Assembly: GCA_022792295.1 (NCBI GenBank)
Contig: JAAWAR010000029.1
Location: 1 to 32,456 of the forward strand
Direction: 5' to 3'
From: Lachnospiraceae bacterium
GTDB taxonomy: Bacteria; Bacillota; Clostridia; Lachnospirales; Lachnospiraceae
Length of the DNA stretch: 32,456 nt
Below, one piece after another: positions 16,081 to 24,381 of the stretch. The notes below the pieces were generated by a model that was not told where the DNA came from, ran no database searches, and worked only from the letters and a program-made list of their open reading frames with translations. The translations under genes and the position numbers were made by a program. Within the stretch, counting starts at the first letter, position 1, and every line of letters starts with the position of its first letter.

Positions 16081-17679
16081 TCAGTTCTCCTTTCGTGTGA
16101 AGGTGAGGGTGAAGCAGGTTCCCTCGCCGTCTTCCGTGTCGATCGTGATTTCTCCGCCATACTGCCGAAGGGCTTCCCGGATCAGATACAAACCGGTTCC
16201 GCGGTTTTCCCCCTTGGAGGAGACCCCCCACTCATAAATATGGGGGAGGAGCTTTGCGGGAATGCCCTCACCCGTATCCTCACAGGTGAGAATGGCGGTA
16301 TCTGTGTCCGTGTAAACGCCGAGTGTGATTTCCCTCACTGTTTTTTTACTTTCGGAAAGCTCCTCAATGGCATTTTCTAAAAGATTTCCGATAATCGTCA
16401 CATAAGGCTCTACAGGCAAAAAAAGCTCATTTTCATGCAGCCTGCTTTCGGGCGTCACGGAAAGCAAAATCCCGAGCTCGGCCGCGTGCATCATTTTCCC
16501 GATTACAAGTGCGCAGACGCGTGAGACGCGCAGACAATCGGCCGTCTTGCGGATCGCCTCACTGGAGACAAGGCTGCTGTTTGTGATAAAGGTAATCGCC
16601 TTTTCGATTTCCCCGGTCTGTAAATAGCCGAGGATAATATGGAGCTTATTTAAAAATTCATGGTTGAAGGCGCGCAGCGTATCCAGCATGGAGCGTGCCC
16701 CGGAGAGCTCGTCCGAGACAGATTCTATTTCGCTTCGGTCGTTAAAAATCGTGAGTGTTCCCTGAATAGCAGGCGGGCTGCCGATGGGGAGTTCGGAGAC
16801 GATCAGGGAGTGCCCGTTTAACACACAGTTTCTGCCGGTTATAGGCGTACCTGTCTTGAGGACAGTGAGGACCTCGGAATCAGGAAAAAGTGAGAGGAGC
16901 GGGCTTCCCACAGCCGGGAGCGCTTCTGAAAAAACAGCACGTGCAGCCCGGTTGACAAAGATTACGTTTCCGTCCTGGCCGGCCGCCGTGAGGCCCTCAG
17001 ACATGGCGTTCAGGACTGTGTCCTGCTGCAGGTAAAGATTTAAAAGCTCTCTCGGATGATGGCCCATCAGAGAGTCTTGCAGAAGGCGGACGATGCCGTG
17101 GGAGAGGAATATGCCTGCGAGCAGCATGAAAAACAGGATAAACGCGTAGACTGGAAGAAGGGCTCTTGCCTGGTCAGCCGCATACGTCGTGAAGACAGAG
17201 ACCATGACAAAACCAACAAGAGCCGTATTTTGGTCCCGGACCGCATGGAAAGCCTGGCGCTGCCTGCCGTAGGTGCCATAGCCGGTGGTAATGTAGGGCC
17301 CGCTTCCGGCGAGGATAGCAGCCGCATCCTGCCCGATGAAGGTTTCTCCGCTGCGTGCCCGTTTGGTATGGTAAAAACGCAGCCCGTCGGCGTCGCAGAT
17401 TAAGATAACATCAATGTCAGAGAAGGTCTCATAGAGGGAATCGAGCTCGGCGGCGGCCGTCGCGTCGGGGTATCCTTCCTTTAGCATAGAAGAAACACGG
17501 TCCATTGAGGCAATGTAAGCGGCGATGCTTTCGATTTTTTTATCAATTTCCTGCCTCTGGCGGTTAAGACTGACGGAGAGGGTTATACTTAAGGAGAGAA
17601 GCAAAAGGAGAGACGACAGGGAGAGGAAGCTGATAAAAAGCTGCTTTTCCAGAGAAAGAGCGCGGAATTTCTTTAGCAT
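16081..17679 (-). CDS. sensor histidine kinase, CitA/DcuS type
   Basis: Senses an extracellular ligand and phosphorylates its partner regulator. In the 532-residue protein, a first membrane helix (about 15-35) is followed by an extracellular PDC/Cache-like sensor domain (about 36-175), a second membrane segment (about 178-200) and a cytoplasmic PAS domain (about 220-330). Next come a SpoB-type phospho-acceptor helix with AFNHEFLNKLHIILGYLQ and the ATPase domain with IIGNLLENAIEEL (N box), CEDTGEGIP (G1) and GENRGTGLYLI (G2). This order is that of CitA/DcuS kinases for citrate and C4-dicarboxylates. The context with gltS and a TAXI protein suggests glutamate or a related acid as the signal. 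Confidence 0.9.
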   Translation of the reverse strand: MLKKFRALSLEKQLFISFLSLSSLLLLLSLSITLSVSLNRQRQEIDKKIESIAAYIASMDRVSSMLKEGYPDATAAAELDSLYETFSDIDVILICDADGLRFYHTKRARSGETFIGQDAAAILAGSGPYITTGYGTYGRQRQAFHAVRDQNTALVGFVMVSVFTTYAADQARALLPVYAFILFFMLLAGIFLSHGIVRLLQDSLMGHHPRELLNLYLQQDTVLNAMSEGLTAAGQDGNVIFVNRAARAVFSEALPAVGSPLLSLFPDSEVLTVLKTGTPITGRNCVLNGHSLIVSELPIGSPPAIQGTLTIFNDRSEIESVSDELSGARSMLDTLRAFNHEFLNKLHIILGYLQTGEIEKAITFITNSSLVSSEAIRKTADCLRVSRVCALVIGKMMHAAELGILLSVTPESRLHENELFLPVEPYVTIIGNLLENAIEELSESKKTVREITLGVYTDTDTAILTCEDTGEGIPAKLLPHIYEWGVSSKGENRGTGLYLIREALRQYGGEITIDTEDGEGTCFTLTFTRKEN

Positions 17680-17953
17680 GGGTTGTACCTCGGTAGTGCG
17701 TTTTTTCTATAAGTATATAGAAAAAGGAAGAAATATGCAAGAGGGAGGGGGGCATATCGGCTGTGTCCTGCGGCTTTTGTGTACAAGTCTGTGTTCCTGT
17801 TGCCGGCTTTGCCAATTCCGTTCGGACTGCAAGACTGACTGGAAAAATCACGCCTAATTTTACAAAAAGGACTTGCTATTTCTGGAAGAATTAGGTACAA
17901 TAGCAAATAAGTTGATTATTATTTAACAATCATTTTTTAGGAGGAATGTAACT
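17680..17953. promoter_or_regulatory. divergent intergenic region with gapA promoter
   Basis: The 274-bp gap between the kinase and gapA holds a good gapA promoter: TTGCTA at 17873-17878 and TACAAT at 17896-17901 with a 17-bp spacer, about 50 bp before the gapA start. The part nearest the kinase is AT-rich but shows no clear promoter. I see no gene. Confidence 0.6.
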
Positions 17954-18973
17954 ATGGCAGTTAAAGTTGCAATTAATGGTTTTGGCCGTATCGGCCGTCT
18001 TGCTTTCAGGCAGATGTTCGGTGCAGAGGGCTTTGAGATCGTCGCAATCAACGACCTGACTTCCCCGGAGATGCTTGCACATCTGTTAAAGTATGACTCC
18101 ACACAGGGAATCTATGCGCTTGCAGATAAAGTTTCCTATGGCGAGGACTCCATCACGGTTGACGGAAAAGAGATCAAGATCTATGCGAAGGCGAATGCCG
18201 CAGAGCTTCCGTGGGGCGAGCTTGGTGTGGATGTTGTGCTTGAGTGCACCGGCTTTTATACCTCCAAGGCAAAGGCACAGGCTCACATTGATGCAGGCGC
18301 AAAGCATGTCATCATCTCCGCTCCGGCCGGAAGTGACCTTCCGACAATCGTATACAATGTAAACCATGAGACTCTAAGCAAAGAGGATCATATTATTTCC
18401 GCCGCTTCCTGTACGACGAACTGCCTGGCTCCGATGGCAAAAGCGTTAAACGACGCGTTCCCGATCCAGTCCGGCATCATGTGCACCATCCATGCCTATA
18501 CGGGCGATCAGATGACGCTTGACGGCCCGCAGAGGAAGGGCGACAAGAGAAGAAGCCGTGCGGCTGCCGTGAATATCGTTCCGAACAGCACCGGCGCGGC
18601 AAAGGCGATCGGCCTGGTTATTCCGGAGTTAAACGGCAAGCTCATCGGCGCAGCACAGCGTGTTCCGACCCCGACCGGCTCCACCACGATCCTTACCGCG
18701 GTTGTGAAGGGCCAGCCGACCAAGGAAGCCATCAACGAGGCTATGAAGGCTGCGGCGAACGAGTCCTTTGGCTACAATGTAGACGAGATCGTTTCCAGCG
18801 ATATTGTCGGCATGCGTTTCGGTTCCCTGTTCGATTCCACGCAGACCATGGTCCTGCCGATCGACGAGAACAGCGCGCAGGTGCAGGTCGTTTCCTGGTA
18901 TGACAACGAGAATTCTTACACCAGCCAGATGGTTCGCACGATCAAGCATTTTGGAAAGCTGTTAAACGCTTAA
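17954..18973 (+). CDS. gapA: glyceraldehyde-3-phosphate dehydrogenase
   Basis: Oxidises glyceraldehyde-3-phosphate to 1,3-bisphosphoglycerate in glycolysis using NAD and phosphate. The 339-residue protein has the Rossmann motif [14 protein letters not shown] at the start and the catalytic cysteine, Cys153, in [12 protein letters not shown]. It also has the active-site histidine in [10 protein letters not shown] and the family blocks [17 protein letters not shown] and [14 protein letters not shown]. The acidic residue of [11 protein letters not shown] near position 35 indicates NAD preference. Ribosome site AGGAGG. It opens the gapA-pgk-tpiA set and, with its own promoter, is probably strongly expressed. 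Codon use is more regular than in the neighbours, as expected. Confidence 0.98.
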   Translation: MAVKVAINGFGRIGRLAFRQMFGAEGFEIVAINDLTSPEMLAHLLKYDSTQGIYALADKVSYGEDSITVDGKEIKIYAKANAAELPWGELGVDVVLECTGFYTSKAKAQAHIDAGAKHVIISAPAGSDLPTIVYNVNHETLSKEDHIISAASCTTNCLAPMAKALNDAFPIQSGIMCTIHAYTGDQMTLDGPQRKGDKRRSRAAAVNIVPNSTGAAKAIGLVIPELNGKLIGAAQRVPTPTGSTTILTAVVKGQPTKEAINEAMKAAANESFGYNVDEIVSSDIVGMRFGSLFDSTQTMVLPIDENSAQVQVVSWYDNENSYTSQMVRTIKHFGKLLNA

Positions 18974-18997
18974 ATCGTATTAAGGCTCATAAGGGGG

Positions 18998-19018
18998 TCC
19001 GGTCTGTTTTGGACCGGA
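18998..19018 (+). terminator. hairpin between gapA and pgk (attenuator or partial terminator)
   Basis: TCCGGTC (18998-19004) and GACCGGA (19012-19018) form a 7-bp stem followed by TCTCTTTTGGTTT. It could partly end transcription after gapA, giving more gapA than pgk message, or protect the mRNA end. Confidence 0.55.
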
Positions 19019-19058
19019 TCTCTTTTGGTTTATAGGAAACATAAAAGGAGAATTTGCT

Positions 19059-20267
19059 ATGTCTTTAAATAAGAAGTCGGTTGACGACATCCACGTAAAA
19101 GGCCAGAGAGTCCTGGTCCGCTGTGATTTTAACGTACCGCTCAAGGAAGGGAAGATCACCGATGAGAATCGCCTTGTCGCGGCGCTTCCGACAATCAAAA
19201 AGCTGATAAATGACGGAGGAAGGGTCATCCTCTGCTCGCATCTTGGAAAGCCGAAGGGAGAACCGAAGCCGGAGCTTTCGCTGGCGCCAGTCGCGAAGCG
19301 TCTCTCGGAGCTTTTGGGCCAGGAAGTAAAATTTGCGGCGGATAACGAGGTCGTCGGACCGAACGCGAAGGCGGCGGCTGAGGCTATGAAGGACGGCGAG
19401 GTGGTTCTGCTTGAGAATACCCGCTACCGTGCGGAGGAGACGAAGAACGGAGAGGCTTTCAGCAAGGACCTTGCCTCCCTGTGTGACGTGTTCGTAAATG
19501 ACGCGTTCGGAACTGCGCACCGTGCGCACTGTTCAAACGTCGGCGTGACAGAGCATGTAAAGACCTCTGTAGTCGGATACTTAATGCAAAAAGAAATTGA
19601 TTTCCTTGGAAAGGCTGTGGAGGAGCCGGTTCGTCCGTTTGTAGCCATCTTAGGCGGTGCGAAGGTCGCGGATAAACTGAACGTGATCTCCAACCTGCTT
19701 GAAAAGTGTGATACGCTGATTATCGGCGGCGGCATGGCTTATACCTTCTTAAAGGCACAGGGCAAGGAGATCGGCAATTCCCTCGTGGATGATTCCAAAC
19801 TGGAGTATTGCAAGGAAATGATAGAGAAGGCCGGGACGCTCGGAAAGAAGCTCCTGCTGCCGGTCGACACGACGGTGATCGCTGCATTCCCGAACCCGAT
19901 CGACGCACCGGTCGAGGTGGAGTATGTGTCTGTGGATGCGATCCCGTCTGATAAGGAGGGCGTGGACATTGGACCGGAGACCTGCAGGCTTTACGCGGAT
20001 GCGGTCAAGAGTGCGAAGACGGTTGTCTGGAACGGCCCGATGGGCGTGTTTGAGAACCCGACGCTGGCAGCCGGCACAATAGCGGTAGCCAAGGCGCTTG
20101 CAGAGACGGATGCGACGACCGTCATCGGCGGCGGCGATTCGGCGGCGGCTGTCAATCAGTTAGGCTTTGGTGATAAGATGAGCCATATCTCGACGGGCGG
20201 CGGAGCGTCTTTGGAGTTTTTAGAGGGAAAAGAGCTGCCGGGAGTCGCGGCGGCGAATGATCGTTGA
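19059..20267 (+). CDS. pgk: phosphoglycerate kinase
   Basis: Makes ATP from 1,3-bisphosphoglycerate. The 402-residue protein carries the N-terminal substrate signature [18 protein letters not shown] and [15 protein letters not shown]. In the middle are [15 protein letters not shown] and [17 protein letters not shown], and the C-terminal nucleotide site has [13 protein letters not shown] and GGGDSAAAV. Length is normal for the bacterial enzyme. The start follows AAAGGAG. It lies 85 bp after gapA behind a hairpin and 62 bp before tpiA. Confidence 0.98.
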   Translation: MSLNKKSVDDIHVKGQRVLVRCDFNVPLKEGKITDENRLVAALPTIKKLINDGGRVILCSHLGKPKGEPKPELSLAPVAKRLSELLGQEVKFAADNEVVGPNAKAAAEAMKDGEVVLLENTRYRAEETKNGEAFSKDLASLCDVFVNDAFGTAHRAHCSNVGVTEHVKTSVVGYLMQKEIDFLGKAVEEPVRPFVAILGGAKVADKLNVISNLLEKCDTLIIGGGMAYTFLKAQGKEIGNSLVDDSKLEYCKEMIEKAGTLGKKLLLPVDTTVIAAFPNPIDAPVEVEYVSVDAIPSDKEGVDIGPETCRLYADAVKSAKTVVWNGPMGVFENPTLAAGTIAVAKALAETDATTVIGGGDSAAAVNQLGFGDKMSHISTGGGASLEFLEGKELPGVAAANDR

Positions 20268-20296
20268 CGTTCTGTGACGGTTCTGGTATCAGAACG
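20268..20296 (+). other. hairpin between pgk and tpiA
   Basis: CGTTCTG (20268-20274) and CAGAACG (20290-20296) can pair just after the pgk stop. No T-run follows, so this is more likely an mRNA processing or stability element than a terminator. Confidence 0.35.
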
Positions 20297-20329
20297 GTTA
20301 TGATATTACCTGTCAGGAGGATATAGAGA

Positions 20330-21082
20330 ATGGCAAGAAGGAAAATTATTGCAGGCAACTGGAAAATGAACATGACGCCCACCGAGGCGGTTAAGCTGGC
20401 GGAACTTTTAAAGCCGCTTGTCGCGACCGATGAGGCAGATGTAGTCTTTTGCGTACCGGCGATTGATATTATTCCGGTCGCAGAGGCTGTGAAGGGCACG
20501 AATATCGAAGTCGGAGCCGAGAACATGTACTTCGAGGAAAAGGGGGCCTACACGGGTGAGATTTCCCCGGCTATGTTAGTGGATGCCGGCGTGAAGTACG
20601 TGATTATCGGCCATTCCGAGCGCCGTGAGTATTTTGCGGAGACGGATGAGACGGTTAATAAGAAGGTCCTGAAGGCGTTTGAACATGAGCTTACGCCGAT
20701 TATCTGCTGCGGCGAGACGCTGACGCAGAGGGAGCAGGGGATCACGATCGACTGGATTCGTAAGCAGATTAAGATTGCTTTCCAGAACGTGACAGCGGAG
20801 CAGGCGAAAAAGGCAGTCATCGCGTACGAGCCGATCTGGGCGATCGGAACCGGAAAGACCGCGACGACCGAACAGGCCGAGGAGGTCTGCCAGGCGATCC
20901 GCACATGCATCGGTGAGCTCTACGGGGAGGCCGCGAAGGAAGCGATTCGCATCCAGTACGGCGGTTCGGTCAACGGCGGCAACGCAGCGGAGCTGTTTGC
21001 GCAGCCCGATATTGACGGCGGTCTGGTCGGCGGCGCGTCCTTGAAAGAGGACTTTGGAAAGATCGTGAATTATAAAAAATAA
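20330..21082 (+). CDS. tpiA: triosephosphate isomerase
   Basis: Interconverts dihydroxyacetone phosphate and glyceraldehyde-3-phosphate. The 250-residue protein shows [15 protein letters not shown] with the catalytic lysine, [15 protein letters not shown] with the catalytic histidine, [15 protein letters not shown] with the catalytic glutamate, and the phosphate-binding [11 protein letters not shown] and [10 protein letters not shown]. Length is standard. Ribosome site CAGGAGG. It is the last gene of the glycolytic set and is followed by a strong terminator. Confidence 0.98.
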   Translation: MARRKIIAGNWKMNMTPTEAVKLAELLKPLVATDEADVVFCVPAIDIIPVAEAVKGTNIEVGAENMYFEEKGAYTGEISPAMLVDAGVKYVIIGHSERREYFAETDETVNKKVLKAFEHELTPIICCGETLTQREQGITIDWIRKQIKIAFQNVTAEQAKKAVIAYEPIWAIGTGKTATTEQAEEVCQAIRTCIGELYGEAAKEAIRIQYGGSVNGGNAAELFAQPDIDGGLVGGASLKEDFGKIVNYKK

Positions 21083-21170
21083 GGCATGAAAGCTGCCGCC
21101 AAGGGGAATGGCTGCGGCATCCCGGAGTAGCTTTATATGTCGGAATTGAACTCGATAGGCGATTGGTATT

Positions 21171-21209
21171 GAGGGCTGAACGGCAGCCATAAAACAGCGT
21201 TCAGCCCTC
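21171..21209. terminator. bidirectional terminator between tpiA and tetR
   Basis: A perfect 12-bp stem, GAGGGCTGAACG (21171-21182) and CGTTCAGCCCTC (21198-21209), is followed on the plus strand by CCGTTTTATTT. It separates the convergent tpiA and tetR genes. Confidence 0.85.
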
Positions 21210-21218
21210 CCGTTTTAT

Positions 21219-21785
21219 TTATAACGGTTTTCTTGGCAGCGGCAGGAGCCTGGCGCAGAGAGCGGCCATATAGGAAGGCTCCTCTTGCATGCCATCCTCG
21301 AACCAGCGGATAACAACAGAGGAAAAACCGCCCTCCCAGGCAAGGAAGGCGTAATAATCAAAGACACGGTCCGGCATGCTCAGCCGCTTCAGAGCGTGGA
21401 CAAAAAAGCCGGGAGGATTCACGAGACGCGCCTGCAAAAGGAGGCCAAACAACAGCTTGTTTTCCCTGACGGACTGAAAAAATTCACCGTACCAGACAGC
21501 CGGGTCCCTTTGCCGGTTCTGCCTGGAGAGAGAATCCCGGATGCCGTTTAAAAAAGAGTTGCCGAGCTCATGCAGGATCTCCTCCTTGGAGGAATAGTTT
21601 CGGTAAAAAGCGGTCCGGGACACACCGGCGCGGCGCACAAGCTCCGAGATTGTGATTTTTTCAAAGGGCTTCTGGCTCATAAGCCAGATCAGGGCGGTCT
21701 GCAGGCATTCACGGGTCAGCCGGTTTGATTCCTTGTTCGATATATGCAGGGCGTCCTTTTTTGAAATAGTCTGCTGTTTTTGCAT
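21219..21785 (-). CDS. TetR/AcrR family transcriptional regulator
   Basis: A DNA-binding repressor of about 188 residues. The N-terminal helix-turn-helix (about 25-70) has LTRECLQTALIWLMSQKPFE, KITISELVRRAGVSRTAFYR and NYSSKEEILHELG, a clear TetR pattern. The C-terminal ligand domain (about 80-188) is divergent and gives no ligand. It is divergent from degV across a 257-bp gap containing a 7+7-bp palindrome, so it probably controls itself and perhaps degV and the genes after it. The start follows AAGGAG at 12 bp, a little far, and the leader can fold over that site. Confidence 0.9.
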   Translation of the reverse strand: MQKQQTISKKDALHISNKESNRLTRECLQTALIWLMSQKPFEKITISELVRRAGVSRTAFYRNYSSKEEILHELGNSFLNGIRDSLSRQNRQRDPAVWYGEFFQSVRENKLLFGLLLQARLVNPPGFFVHALKRLSMPDRVFDYYAFLAWEGGFSSVVIRWFEDGMQEEPSYMAALCARLLPLPRKPL

Positions 21786-21792
21786 AGATGAG

Positions 21793-21866
21793 AGTGCTCC
21801 TTTTTATTGAGAAGCCCTCCCGGAAGCTTTTTTAAATCCAAACATAAGAAGGTTCCGGGGAGCACT
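21793..21866 (-). promoter_or_regulatory. tetR leader with two competing hairpins
   Basis: In the tetR message, AGTGCTCC/GGAGCACT (21793-21800 with 21859-21866) would cover the ribosome site. An inner pairing, 21817-21825 with 21853-21862, shares four bases with it. Only one can form at a time. Confidence 0.35.
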
Positions 21867-21902
21867 TGGCGTTTTGAGAGCTTACCTGCCTGTGAATCTG
21901 GC

Positions 21903-21922
21903 GTTACAAAAACGCTTGTAAC
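21903..21922. promoter_or_regulatory. candidate TetR operator
   Basis: GTTACAA (21903-21909) and TTGTAAC (21916-21922) form a perfect 7-bp inverted repeat with a 6-bp spacer in the tetR/degV gap. A partial copy, GTTACAGTTGTAT, lies at 21968-21980 over the likely degV -10 region. Confidence 0.5.
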
Positions 21923-21945
21923 TGTTCAGGCCAGGTGAGGAGATC

Positions 21946-21975
21946 TTGACGATTTTTGGAATAGGATGTTACAGT
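21946..21975 (+). promoter_or_regulatory. probable promoter of degV
   Basis: A TTGACG -35 box at 21946-21951 and a weak -10 box, TACAGT at 21970-21975, are 18 bp apart. The -10 overlaps the partial operator copy. Confidence 0.4.
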
Positions 21976-22042
21976 TGTATAGGCACAATCAATGTAGCAT
22001 ATCCAATATACTTTGTCAAATAGAGAGGAAGCGGTCACAGTT

Positions 22043-22945
22043 ATGAAACAGACAGGAATCATTACGGACAGTCACAGCGGCATAAGCGCAGAGGAGGCCG
22101 AAAGGCTGGGGATTTTTGTGCTCCCAATGCCTTTTTACATAGACGGCGTATGCTGCTACGAGGGTGTGACACTGTCGCGAGAGACATTTTTTGAAAAGCA
22201 GAGAGCGGGAGCTAAGATCACCACTTCACAGCCGTCGCCGACGGAGGTTATGGCGCTTTGGGATGAGGCCCTTGCAGAATATGAGACCGCCCTCTATATG
22301 CCAATCAGCAGCGGTCTAAGCGGCTCCTTTGCGACTGCGGCCGCACTCGCGCAGGATGAGAAATATGAAGGCCGCGTATTCGTCATAGACCACGGACAGG
22401 TGGCGACGCCGCTTCACCGGATGGTACTCGATGCGGCTGAGCTGATCGAAAAGGGATATTCGGCCGCCAAGATTCAGGAAATTTTGGAAAAAGCCAAGGA
22501 GCAGATGGTAATTTATATCGGCGTACAGACATTGGAGCATCTGAAAAAGGGCGGCAGGATCACGCCTGCGGCGGCGGCCTTAGGGTCCATGTTTAACATC
22601 CGCCCGGTGCTTCGGTTAGAAACAGGGAAGTTAGATGCCTATAAGAAGTGCCACGGCTTTTTAAAGGCCAGAAAAACCATGATTGAAACCATGCAGCAAG
22701 AGCTTAAGACGAGATTTCGGGAGGCCGCAGAGGCCGGTATGCTGCATTTGCTTGCTGCCTCGAGCGCATCGTGCGAGGAGACAGAGAGCTGGAGGAGGGA
22801 AATTGAGACGGCCTTTCCGGGGCTGCCTCTCATGCTGGATGATTTGACGCTGGGCGTATCCTGCCACATTGGCGAGGGCGGCCTTGGCATCGGATTTGCG
22901 GCAAAGCCCGAGTTTGCGGCGAAAATGTGCGGGCGGACAGTCTGA
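22043..22945 (+). CDS. DegV family fatty-acid-binding protein
   Basis: DegV proteins bind a fatty acid and, in the FakB subgroup, present it to a kinase for phosphorylation. The 300-residue protein starts with TGIITDSHSGISAEEAERLG, followed by KITTSQPSPTEV and PISSGLSGSFATAAA, which are the DegV signatures. VQTLEHLKKGGRI and a GEGGLGIGF block near the end complete the family pattern. No FakA kinase gene is in the window. The ATG at 22043 is chosen because an AGAGAGGAAG site precedes it; an in-frame TTG at 22013 is possible. It leads a likely operon with the PPC, kduI and kduD genes. Confidence 0.9.
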   Translation: MKQTGIITDSHSGISAEEAERLGIFVLPMPFYIDGVCCYEGVTLSRETFFEKQRAGAKITTSQPSPTEVMALWDEALAEYETALYMPISSGLSGSFATAAALAQDEKYEGRVFVIDHGQVATPLHRMVLDAAELIEKGYSAAKIQEILEKAKEQMVIYIGVQTLEHLKKGGRITPAAAALGSMFNIRPVLRLETGKLDAYKKCHGFLKARKTMIETMQQELKTRFREAAEAGMLHLLAASSASCEETESWRREIETAFPGLPLMLDDLTLGVSCHIGEGGLGIGFAAKPEFAAKMCGRTV

Positions 22946-23003
22946 TTCAGAAGGGAGAGCGGCCGGAGATAGGGGCGTCCAAAAAACAGGAGGAACAGGA
23001 AAA

Positions 23004-23423
23004 ATGGAATATCGCAGATTTGGAAATACGATTATTGCCAGGTTCGATGCAGGTGAGGATTTTTTTGAAAAGCTTAAGAGAATATCTTTGCATGAGAGTG
23101 TGAAGCTTGGCAGTGTAAGCGGGCTGGGAACATTCAGCCGTATGAACGTAGGCGTATATGACCTGGAAAAACGGCAGTTTGCAGGCAACGATTTTGAAGG
23201 AATGTTTGAGATCGTATCCCTGACCGGCACAATCAATACGATGGATGGCAAATATTACAGCCATATCCATGCGGCGGCAGCAGATGCAGACGGGCATGTC
23301 TATGGAGGCCATTTGAGCAGCGCCACAATCGGCGCGACAGCGGAGCTTGTGCTTACGGTGCTTGACGGCTGTGTGGACCGGAAACAGGATGAGGAGACCG
23401 GGCTGAATATTTTTAAATTTTAA
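23004..23423 (+). CDS. PPC/DUF296 domain protein
   Basis: A 139-residue stand-alone PPC domain protein of unknown function. Plant versions bind AT-rich DNA; bacterial versions form trimers and often hold a metal through histidines. The pattern is complete: IIARFDAGEDFFEKLKRIS, SGLGTFSRMNVGVYD, SLTGTINTMDGKYYSHIHAA with the His-x-His pair, and GHVYGGHLSSATIGATAELV. The ATG at 23004 has an AGGAGG site; the longer frame upstream overlaps degV and is rejected. It lies 58 bp after degV and 83 bp before kduI. Confidence 0.87.
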   Translation: MEYRRFGNTIIARFDAGEDFFEKLKRISLHESVKLGSVSGLGTFSRMNVGVYDLEKRQFAGNDFEGMFEIVSLTGTINTMDGKYYSHIHAAAADADGHVYGGHLSSATIGATAELVLTVLDGCVDRKQDEETGLNIFKF

Positions 23424-23506
23424 GAGCGTGCAAATGTACATAAAAAATGCTGCCGTTTAGCGAAAGGCTGAATAATGGCTAAAAGATTTATCTATGGAGG
23501 GAAGAT

Positions 23507-24349
23507 ATGGACATTCGTTATTCTGCGAATCAGAGGGACGTAAAACGCTATACGACCGAGGAGCTCAGAGAAGAATTCCTGATCCAGGATCTGTATCGCC
23601 CGGATGAGGTGGTTTCGGTCTACTCACATGTGGACCGCATGGTGACGGCGGGCTGCATGCCGGTACAGGAGGTTGTATCAATCGAGAAGGGAATCGACTG
23701 CTGGAAGAACTTCGGAACACACTTTTTTTTGGAGCGCCGTGAGATCGGAATTTTCAACATCGGCGGCGCAGGCGTTGTGAAGGCAGACGGCGTAGAGTAT
23801 CCCATGGGATATAAGGACTGTCTGTATATCACGATGGGGACGAAGGAGGTTTTATTCGCAAGCAGGGATAAAAATACTCCGGCTAAGTTTTATATGGTGA
23901 GTGCTCCTGCCCATACCGCATATGAGACGAAGCTCATCACGATCGCGGAGGCGGCAAAACGCCCGCTCGGAGACGATAAGACGTCCAACAAACGGGTCAT
24001 CAACCAGTTTATCCATCCGGCCGTGTTAAAAACGTGTCAGCTCTCGATGGGCATGACGGCCCTGGAACCGGGCAGTGTTTGGAACAGTATGCCCTGCCAT
24101 ACCCATGAACGGCGTATGGAGATCTATATGTATTTTGAAGTCCCTGAGGACCAGGTGGTCATGCATTTTATGGGGGAACCAAACGAGACGCGCCATCTGG
24201 TGATGAAAAACGAGGAGGCAGTCATCAGTCCGTCGTGGAGCATCCACTGTGGGGCCGGGACGAGCAACTATACCTTTATCTGGGCGATGGGCGGCGAGAA
24301 TCAGGAGTTTGACGACATGGATAACCTGAAGGCGGCGGATTTGAAATAG
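23507..24349 (+). CDS. kduI: 5-dehydro-4-deoxy-D-glucuronate isomerase
   Basis: Isomerises 5-keto-4-deoxyuronate to 2,5-diketo-3-deoxygluconate during breakdown of pectin or other uronate polymers. The 280-residue protein matches KduI along its length, with DIRYSANQRDVKRYTTEELR at the N terminus and the cupin zinc ligands His198, His200 and Glu205 in PCHTHERRMEIYMYF, plus His247 in SIHCGAG. These sit exactly two residues after the E. coli positions 196, 198, 203 and 245. It is followed after 32 bp by kduD, the next enzyme of the pathway. Ribosome site GGAGGG. Confidence 0.96.
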   Translation: MDIRYSANQRDVKRYTTEELREEFLIQDLYRPDEVVSVYSHVDRMVTAGCMPVQEVVSIEKGIDCWKNFGTHFFLERREIGIFNIGGAGVVKADGVEYPMGYKDCLYITMGTKEVLFASRDKNTPAKFYMVSAPAHTAYETKLITIAEAAKRPLGDDKTSNKRVINQFIHPAVLKTCQLSMGMTALEPGSVWNSMPCHTHERRMEIYMYFEVPEDQVVMHFMGEPNETRHLVMKNEEAVISPSWSIHCGAGTSNYTFIWAMGGENQEFDDMDNLKAADLK

Positions 24350-24381
24350 CGGGTGTCTGCAGAAAGGAACGGACAAAAATC

